Source: Voacanga thouarsii
Taxonomy: Eukaryota > Streptophyta > Magnoliopsida > Gentianales > Apocynaceae
DNA: 64,000 nt
Assembly: GCA_026120185.1 (NCBI GenBank)
Contig: JANUWF010001691.1
Location: forward strand, 682,001 to 746,000
Reading direction: 5' to 3'
Shown here: positions 57,307 to 64,000 of the stretch, piece by piece
Layout of the letters: every line of letters begins with the position of its first letter
Numbering within the stretch: position 1 is the first letter of the stretch
Made by a program: the position numbers and the translations under genes
The notes under the pieces: model-generated
Database searches by the model: none
What the model saw: the letters and a program-made list of their open reading frames with translations, nothing else
Told to the model about the DNA's origin: nothing

Positions 57307-57561
57307 TCACTGGAATTTCATTTTTCCTTTTTTTTTCGTTGTTTCAATTCAATTTTAGAAATAAATTTCTTGTTGGGTTTGGATTTGAAAAACATGTTAA
57401 TCTCTATTAACAAATCAATATGATCACTACCACAATAATCAAAATCGACCCATTAAAGCGAATTTTAAAAATCAAAGTATTTGTTAAACAATTTCACATA
57501 TTAGAATGTTTGTATAAAATAATTTCAAAACAATAAAAACTTGTAAAATACATATGAGATG

Positions 57562-57573
57562 GCTCTAAACCAC
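57562..57573 (-). other. Primer binding site of third Angela
   Basis: Minus strand GTGGTTTAGAGC next to the LTR, a decayed initiator tRNA-Met complement. Confidence 0.75.
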
Positions 57574-59149
57574 TGTTAGATTTCAATCATACAATAACAA
57601 TTAATGCCCAGTGGAAATTTAAATGAAATCCATGCAAAATTCCTCTGTAAATTGTCTAAGCCTTATGCCACTAAATTCCAAATGTAGGAATTTCTCTAAT
57701 CGTATCCACATGAGGAATTATACTGACAATGGCACCAGGAATCAATGCTAGTTGATTTAATTTCAGTGGCAATAGGTTTTTAATTTTCGTGCAAAGAAAT
57801 TAAGAGAAAGTATGCTCTTCTTGTAAAGGAAAAACTCGATTCTTTTTTCCAAAGGAAAAAAAACTCGTAGGCTTTGTGTGTGTCTTGTTTATATATATCC
57901 ACAATAGAGAACAATTTCTCTGTTTTTGTAAGACATCCACCACCACACACCATCTAAAACCTTTTAGGAGATAACAAGCGTAAAGCCGATGTACAGAGTC
58001 TTCTTACTATCAATTATGGGCTTGAGTTCTTTTAATCGTAATTGACCCCATAAAGATTCAACAATTACAATTTTACCCATTTAATTATAACACTTTGTAA
58101 TTAGCCCATAATTATTATTTCTTCTCACAAATTAATCCCATTATATTAGCATATAATATATTGAGTACCAATGCCTCTATGGTGTGTGACTTATTTTAGG
58201 TTTTCCCGTCGATTGGTAGCTAATATAAATTAATTCTATCACTATAGAATTAATAATCCTTAATAATTAAAATTAACTTATTAATTCTAATTAGAATTAA
58301 TTTAGAATAATTTATTAATTCTCTAATTAATAAATCCATATTTAGCAGATCAATTGTGGCATCTAGCAATGCATCATGACCACCCAAAAGTCCAGAAAGT
58401 CAAGTGGCTTGATATGAACCTTTCAATAGAAAAATATCAGTGTAATAAACTTCTTTCATTATACTATATCTCATTCGGTTTAAAGTGTGGAATTAGTGCC
58501 AACTCCCTCTAAAACATAATTAATTCTAGCCCGAATTAATTTGTACTTGTTCCAGAATATATTACTTAATATGTGTATCAATAAAACTATTTCCAAAACA
58601 TAGTCACCTTGGCCAAGGACTTCTGGAGTAATGATTTCATACAAGTGGTCGTGAGATATACACCTCTACTTTTAGGAGTGATGAATCTTTTATTGACCTT
58701 CTCAACTGCTTTTGTTTACTCTACGTTGTATCTAATATCCGTTCTCTAGGTAGCCCTAGATAAGCTTCTAAAAATTAGAATTAAAGTACAATTCTTGGTA
58801 AATAAAGTACCTTGGAGATCTCAAGTCTAAGGGTACTTGCATATTTGCTATAATAAGATTCTATCACTGGCACTAAATAGTTATCCGTGTGATTATCTCA
58901 TAGCTTGGTCATCCTATGAACTTGTTTGATTAATAAGCATCTATATATTAACTTTGAATATCACAATACTTATGGATGTGAGGACGACCACTTGATCAAA
59001 TCAAAAAGTATAACACGTGCTATTATTTGCACATTAATAATGTCCTATCTTATTGATACTATAACTAAGGATAATTTAAGCACAAGTACTACATAATGTA
59101 GTAGAAATCTCACATTATGGTCTCTATCGTAATTTCATTAACACTATAA
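57574..59149 (-). repeat. 5' LTR of third Angela, truncated at right
   Basis: Starts TGTTAGATTTC on the plus strand and aligns with 46880-48000 from 58015 onward. The last ~150 bp of the LTR (to CTAACA) are absent; LINE sequence begins near 59150. Confidence 0.85.
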
Positions 59150-59490
59150 TATGTGGTGATCTAAATGAACATGTGAGTACTGATCAGAGAGGGTTTGAGA
59201 GTGTTCATGGTGGTCAGGGTCTCAGAGTTAGAAATAAAGTAGGAATTGCTATTCTTGACTTTGCCTTGGCCTATGATTTGACCATAGCAAACACCTTGTT
59301 TAAGAATAGAGATTCTCACATAGTGACCTTTAGAAGTGGGTTAAATGCTGATCAGATAGACTTCTTTATTATGAGGCATAGGTTTCATAGTGGTTGTACA
59401 GATTGTAAAGTTATTCTAGGCCAGAGTGTAGTTACACAACACAGGCTGTTGGTCCTCGATTTTAATTTTAGGAAAAATAGTAAGCAGTGA
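59150..59490 (+). pseudogene. LINE apurinic endonuclease, C-terminal half
   Basis: Reads CGDLNEHVSTDQRGFESVHGG, then GIAILDFALAYDLTIANTLFKNRDSHIVTFRSG, NADQIDFFIMRHR, DCKVILGQSVVTQHRLLVLDF. GDLN, the IANT block, QIDFF and the final H (QHRL) are catalytic or structural residues of the APE family, which nicks target DNA. The N-terminal part with the metal-binding Asn/Glu is absent. Confidence 0.85.
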
Positions 59491-61060
59491 AATCTTCGAG
59501 TTGACCCTAGGATCAAGTGGTGGAAGCTTCAGGGGGATGAAAGAATAGCCTTTGGCGATAAGGTCGTTGAGGTAAATAACTGGTCTTCTGATATGGATTC
59601 AGATCCAGATACTAAGTGAAGAAAGATGGCTCAATGTATTAGGATAGTAGCTAAGAAAGTTCTTGGGGAATCTAAAAGAAAAGTACAATGACGAGTTGTG
59701 ATAGAACAAAGTGAAAGAAGTCGTAAGGAGTAAAAGAGAGTACTATAGAAACTTAGGGAAGTGTAGGAGTGATGAGAATTTTATGAAATACAAGGTCGCA
59801 CGAAAAAAAGCTAAAGAAGATGTTAGAAAGCAAGATCCATAGTTTACAAGGATTTAGATAAAAAGTTGGATACCAAATACGAGAAGAAGAATATATATAG
59901 ACTGGCACGTTATAGGGAGAAGAAGATGAGAGATATTGGTGTGGTGAAATGTGTAAAGGACAACAACCATAGAGTTTTAGTTAATGACGAAGAAATAAAA
60001 GACAGATGGAGGTTATATTTTGATAAGTTATTTAACGGGAGTCAAGTCTAAGTTCCGAGTGTAGGTAGCTTTGTGATTTCGAACGAAGAGGTTAACTGTG
60101 TATGTATTCGTTGTATTCAGAAGCATGAAGTCCTAGATACCTTTAAAAGGATAAGACCAAAAAAAACAGTAGGATCGGATAGTGTACCGATCGAGGTTTG
60201 GAAGTGTTTAGGAGAGATAAGTATTACGTGGCTAACAAATCTATTCAATAGGGTATATATAGTTAATAAGATGCCTACAAAGTGGAGAAAGAGTACTCTA
60301 ATTCCTCTGTATTAGAATAAAGGGGATGTTCAAGATTATGCGAATTACCGTGGGATTAAACTCATGAGTCATACTATGAAGTTTTGGGAAAGAGTGATTG
60401 AATAGAGGTTACAGGGCATTATACAAATTTTAGATAATCAGTTTAGTTTTATGCCTGGGCATTCACTATGGAGGCAATTCATTTATTACGATAGATGATT
60501 GAATATTATAGGAAAAGAAAGAAAGATTTACATATGGTATTTATTGATCAGGAGAAAGCCTATGACAAGGTGCCCAAAGAAGTAGTTTGGTGGGTGCTGG
60601 CCAAGAAAGGTGTATTGCTAAAGTATATTACTCTCATTAAAGATATATATGAGGGAGCATGTACAAATTTAAGGACTTATGCTAGAATGACTACAGAGTT
60701 CCCTATTACTATCATGGTGTATCAAGGATCAGTGCTTTGCCCTTTCCTCTTTGTGGCCGTTATGGATGAGTTGATATGAACTATACAGAAGGTTGTGCCA
60801 TGGTGTATGTTGTTTGCGGATGATATTGTGTTGATTGATGAGACTAGAGTCGGTCGGTATAAATGCTAAATTAGAGGTGTGACGACAAATATTAGAATCC
60901 AAGGGCTTCAAAATTAGTAGGAGTAAATAGAGTATATGGAATGCAAGTTCAGTGGTAGCAGAAATATAGCCCAGAGTGTAATTTTGGAAGGTAGAGATAT
61001 ACCGATAGTTGATTGCTTTTGATATCTAGGATCTATTATTTCGAAAGACGGAAAGCTCGA
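59491..61060 (+). pseudogene. LINE reverse transcriptase remnant
   Basis: Open pieces encode EEIKDRWRLYFDKLFNG (59866-60051), KAVGSDSVPIEVWKCLGE-type sequence and WRKSTLIPLY (60073-60315), DYANYRGIKLMSHTMK, MVFIDQEKAYDKVPKEVVWWVL (60495-60779), YQGSVLCPFLFVAVMDEL and, in the same frame after a TGA, the catalytic FADDIVLIDE (60813-60842). Stops at about 60313, 60403 and 60777. RT uses the nicked target as primer in this class. Confidence 0.85.
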
Positions 61061-61239
61061 TGGCAACGTTACACCCCGAGTTAAGGGAGGGGTTGGTTAA
61101 AATGGAGAAGTGCGACTGGTGTTCTATGTGATTATAATGTACTATTGAATCTAAAGGGAAAGTTCTACAAGACAGCTTAAGACCTGCTTTGTTATATGAC
61201 ACGAAATGTTGGGCAGTTTAAAAGTGTCATATTCAAAAA

Positions 61240-61415
61240 ATGAAAGTAGCTGAGATGCGTTTGTTACAGTGGATGTATGGATATACTAGAAAGGATAGAA
61301 TTAGAAATGAGACCATTAGGGAAAAGGTGGGCATGGCATCTATTGAGGAAAATATGAGAGAAAGTCGCTTGCATTGGTTTGGACATATTCAGAGAAGACC
61401 GATGGGCTTTGTTGG
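61240..61415 (+). pseudogene. LINE C-terminal RTE-type tail
   Basis: [55 protein letters not shown] is the end of plant RTE ORFs (zinc-finger-free, LRWFGHVxRRP motif). After RRPM the sequence leaves the LINE and becomes antisense Athila gag. Confidence 0.82.
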
Positions 61416-61640
61416 GCTTTATTTCAAAATTATTTGCATCCACCCTAGGCCTAGTGTTACTCGAGACTATGCTCGAGATTGTAGGTTTCACAAAGTCATC
61501 CATAACCCTCCATGTTGACAATCAAGTTCCTTTGGATTGTTCGGCAGATCTTTGATAATGTCCTTTTGATTTCAGGGTCAAAATCGACTATCTCGCCTTC
61601 GGATTTTTGGGTCATGTACCAAGGATAACACCTAGAAAAG
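61416..61640 (-). pseudogene. gag: Athila gag N-terminal fragment
   Basis: Minus strand: MTQKSEGEIVDFDPEIKRTLSKICRTIQRNL, then in a shifted frame [37 protein letters not shown] and ANNFEIKP are hallmark Athila gag motifs. A frameshift lies near 61500, and the rest of gag is replaced by the LINE. Confidence 0.72.
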
Positions 61641-61874
61641 ACAAGAAGTAAGTTAGATAACAGGAGTCATGATTACAAAAAAATTAAAAGATTACAAAGT
61701 TAGTCAATAGAACATAGTCAAAGTTAGTAGGTTATGTTACAAGGGTATACACAGATACACAAGATATAAAAGATAGCACTTTGTTGCAAAAAGAAAATTT
61801 GTACATATTCATATGTTTACCTATTTACATATTTACATGGTTAAATCAACAAAATCCAAGCTTTCATGATATTG
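61641..61874 (-). other. Athila leader
   Basis: AT-rich untranslated region between primer site and gag. 61790-61870 recurs at 42480-42566. No gene. Confidence 0.6.
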
Positions 61875-61900
61875 TTCCTCGGCAACGGCGCCAAAAACTT
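61875..61900 (-). other. Athila primer binding site
   Basis: Minus strand TTTTTGGCGCCGTTGCCGAG then GAAC, the best preserved of the four copies in the window. Confidence 0.78.
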
Positions 61901-61904
61901 TATA

Positions 61905-62908
61905 CGTATTTATTTGGGTATAAAAATCATATAAAAATAAGCACATTCCCAATCAAGTTTAAATTAAAATGTTAACCCCAAATTAGACATACGAGTAAGT
62001 GTACTCATCATTAACATAGTATAAGGTTCAAATGAGTGTCGATTCTCCAGGAACAAGCATACATTAATCACTTTTTTTTCATTGTTTAACCAACTCAATA
62101 AAGTGAAAAATAAAATAAAATAAAATAATAAATACATGTCAAGGATGGAGAATTATGTAACTTAAACCATTGCTTTGGCAAACATGATCTTAAAGTACTT
62201 AACTATTATCATAACTCATTATTCTCTTGGCTTCATGAAGGATTAAAATAGATTCACTTCTTTTCGAATCCATGAAATCACTACCTTCTAGATAAATTAG
62301 CATCACATTCCTATCTCAACTAATTCACTAAAAGATGCATTAAACACAATTCTTGATTAAATTTACATTCCTGGCAAACTTAAACATGAAATTAACCAAT
62401 GAATCCATTCCTGCCAGACATCAATTAACCTTTAATTACATTGTTCTTAGCAATTAACCCCTTTTCCAAGCAATTTAATAGACAACAAATATGAAACTAA
62501 TGAATTGAAACCATCATCAACCCCTTTTCCAAGCAAGTTAATGGAAAGAGACAACTAACCAATTTCGTACTACTCACAAGTAATTAAATACCAAGAATAA
62601 CAATCAATTAATCAAAAGATCAAATAACTCTAAAAATCATGAATACCTAAAACAATGTCAAATTACAATAAAACCATTAACATATCATTGTTCAAGAAAA
62701 AGAAAACAAAGTAAAAGAAAACACTCATAGACAAGCCTCCTTCTTCTTCCTTTGTAGACCTTCTTGCACAACCCTCCTTGAATTGAAGAATTCCTCCTTT
62801 GATTTGAATGATTTTCTAAGATGATCTATGAATTCTCCCATTTTCTCTTATGTTTTCCCTCTATTTATAGGCTTAGAAAGTGCCTAAACTCGTTGGTGTA
62901 AGGTTCTT
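61905..62908 (-). repeat. Athila-type LTR interrupted by giant LTR copy 5
   Basis: Reverse complement counterpart of 46185-46862 plus the LTR end seen at 40997-41345. It has TATAAATAG (62861-62869, minus) and CCCCTTTTCCAAGCAA repeated at 62458 and 62520, part of the degenerate tandem repeats in this LTR. The promoter-distal part lies beyond copy 5, off the window. Confidence 0.75.
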
Positions 62909-64000
62909 TGTAACACCCCGCTACCTAGGCCCGCCAGGGCCGAGGATGTCGCCCCGTCCAAAGGACAAGGGATATTTATAACTAGGTCACACAAATAAAA
63001 TTGCGGAATAAGAATAATACTTTAACTAAAAAAAAATTATTACAACCCAAAGAAAACTTCAAGAATAAATCTATGATTTCCCAAAACAAAACCATAAATA
63101 AAATTATCCACTCTTATCTCCCCAAAGCAATACATAGAATTAAATGACAACAATCTCTTCCAAGGCAGATACTACTAGCTACTCATCCCCACAGCAAGAT
63201 CGACCTGAAATCATGGGAAAAAGGTGATGAGACAGAAATCTCAGTAAGTCCGTGTGTGCTTTGGGTGTTTAGTGAAAACAGTTCATGGATGCAAAGTGTG
63301 AAATCTTTATAAGAGAAATATTGGCAAGCAATAAACATTAGTCAAAAGCAAGAGTGGCGTTTTAGCTATTCCAGCCATACATGATCAACAAAATCAACCA
63401 CTCATAAGAAAGGATTATGGGTTACCACACGTTGGGCCCCACAACCGGATGGTCAGTATGCCACACTCTGTGCATACCGCCGGTCAAAATGCCACACTTT
63501 GTGCAGACTGACAAAAGTAGGTGATCAGCCTACTGGGCAAGATACTCCTCCTTCTCTATACCCAAACAACAACTGGGTGTCCATTCCGGTAAAACACAAT
63601 CATTTGACTGAAAAGAACACTGCTAGCTCGGACCGGCACGACCCACTGGACTGACATCCTATCCGGGAAGGACTCACCCCTCAGAGGTGGCCACCTACTG
63701 AGAGACTTACCCTAACCCCTCAAGGACTAGTCCTAGTAGTCCACCCTTATTGAGTACTCAACGACGTTTCCCACTTGGGATAAAATTAACAAAACATTGT
63801 TCCACATGAAAATGGCATTTTGAGGGTTTCCAAAGTCTTTGTAAAAATCAGCTTTAGAATGAGTTTAGGTTTGGCAAATCTGCTTCTTGTCTTTTAAATA
63901 ATTCAAATGCTTGAAATAAGAGAGAGTTCAACCCTCAATTGCCTTTACATAAATGAGTGTCCATACACTTTACATTTGGCTTGCCATAAGAAAAACATTT
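62909..64000 (+). mobile_element. Giant LTR, copy 5, running off right edge
   Basis: Starts TGTAACACCCC and follows the first 1.1 kb of copy 2. A local tandem duplication of about 35 bp (the GGTCAGAATGCCACACTTTG unit at 63449-63516) is unique to this copy. Whether it is a solo LTR or the LTR of a whole element cannot be seen. Preceding 5 bp are TTCTT. Confidence 0.85.

Larger units (their letters stand above)
51797..57561 (-). other. Long untranslated leader of third Angela, split by giant LTR copy 4
   Basis: Leader pieces 51797-51866 and 56024-57561. It contains the conserved block (56030-56480), two AT palindromes (57003-57024, 57040-57060), and the CCTAGG-rich module (57138-57306), in the same order as in the other two Angela leaders. 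No gene is seen. Confidence 0.72.
46863..59149 (-). mobile_element. Third Angela Ty1/copia element, both LTRs clipped, hosting giant LTR copy 4
   Basis: Minus strand: 5' LTR 57574-59149 (outer end missing), PBS 57562-57573, leader, gag (51796 down), PR, INT, RT, RNase H, PPT, 3' LTR 48140-46863 (its inner-sense end missing by about 440 bp). Flanks are an Athila LTR on the left and a LINE on the right, and no target duplication is possible. Coding blocks have many stops and a deletion in RT, so this is the most decayed of the three Angela elements. Confidence 0.87.
59150..61415 (+). mobile_element. RTE-clade LINE fragment
   Basis: Non-LTR retrotransposon ORF with endonuclease (59150-59490), linker (59491-60060), reverse transcriptase (60073-60900) and C-terminal RTE tail (61240-61415). 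It is missing the 5' half of the endonuclease and the true 3' end; no poly-A or target duplication is visible. It abuts a truncated Angela LTR and a truncated Athila gag. Multiple in-frame stops. Confidence 0.85.
61416..62908 (-). mobile_element. Athila-type gypsy element, LTR to gag N-terminus, truncated both ends
   Basis: Minus strand: LTR 62908-61905 (its start cut by giant LTR copy 5), intact primer site 61900-61875, leader, and gag start 61640-61416 truncated by the LINE. Gag resemblance (DPEIKRTL and [13 protein letters not shown]) and the GGCGCCGTTGCCG primer site support Athila. Confidence 0.75.

Noticed and set aside
59150..61415. Host gene related to endonuclease/reverse transcriptase-like proteins
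   Set aside because: Domain order, GDLN, QHRL, FADD and the HWFGHxxRRP tail are those of an RTE LINE, and there are several in-frame stops.

Overview
The window looks like heterochromatic, gene-free DNA from a flowering plant (probably a eudicot with a sizeable genome). I found no host gene, no rRNA and no genuine tRNA gene. Almost every base can be assigned to plant LTR retrotransposons: Ty1/copia Angela (BARE/Wis-like) and SIRE lineages, a Ty3/gypsy chromovirus, Athila-type gypsy pieces and a family with giant ~4.3 kb LTRs. There is also one RTE-clade LINE. All coding regions are broken by stops, frameshifts, deletions or insertions. Lineage names rest on recognised protein motifs, not on searches.

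Layout. From 1 to about 35.2 kb there is a five-level nest. Level 1 is a chromovirus on the minus strand (28238-~35260, its 3' half lying off the left edge). Level 2 is an Angela element on the minus strand (<1-28237) inserted in the chromovirus reverse transcriptase. Level 3 is a second Angela on the plus strand (4165-23719, TSD GTAGA) inserted in the gag of the first. Level 4 is two giant solo LTRs (11070-15375, TSD AATCC; 17609-23613, TSD TTTTG) inserted in level 3. Level 5 is an Angela-like solo LTR (18626-20241, TSD TCCAT) inserted in the second of these. A third giant solo LTR (30535-34890, TSD TTACC) sits in the chromovirus gag. From 35.3 to 36.0 kb is a small rearranged patch of inverted and direct repeats around a chromovirus integrase C-terminal fragment.

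From 36.0 to 44.3 kb are Athila-type LTR and internal fragments in both orientations, interrupted by an Angela solo LTR (38095-39834, TSD GAGTG) and an unassigned 623-bp LTR-like block. From 44.3 to 46.0 kb is a SIRE gag-protease-integrase fragment, followed by an Athila-type LTR (45991-46862). From 46.9 to 59.15 kb is a third, older Angela (minus strand) with both LTRs clipped, carrying a fourth giant solo LTR in its leader (51867-56023, TSD AATTA). The RTE LINE fragment (59150-61415) abuts the gag-leader-PBS-LTR of an Athila element (minus, 61416-62908), which is cut by a fifth giant LTR running off the right edge.

The most interesting signals are non-coding. (i) A tRNA-like segment with correctly spaced Pol III A and B boxes is kept in all four complete giant LTRs. 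(ii) Arrays of 22-bp palindromes with a ~35-bp period occur in the leader of all three Angela elements, with 4, 11 and 2 units. (iii) GC-rich palindromic modules of two units ~100 bp apart, each with its own sequence, occur in Angela leaders and Athila LTRs. (iv) Only solo forms of the giant LTR are seen.
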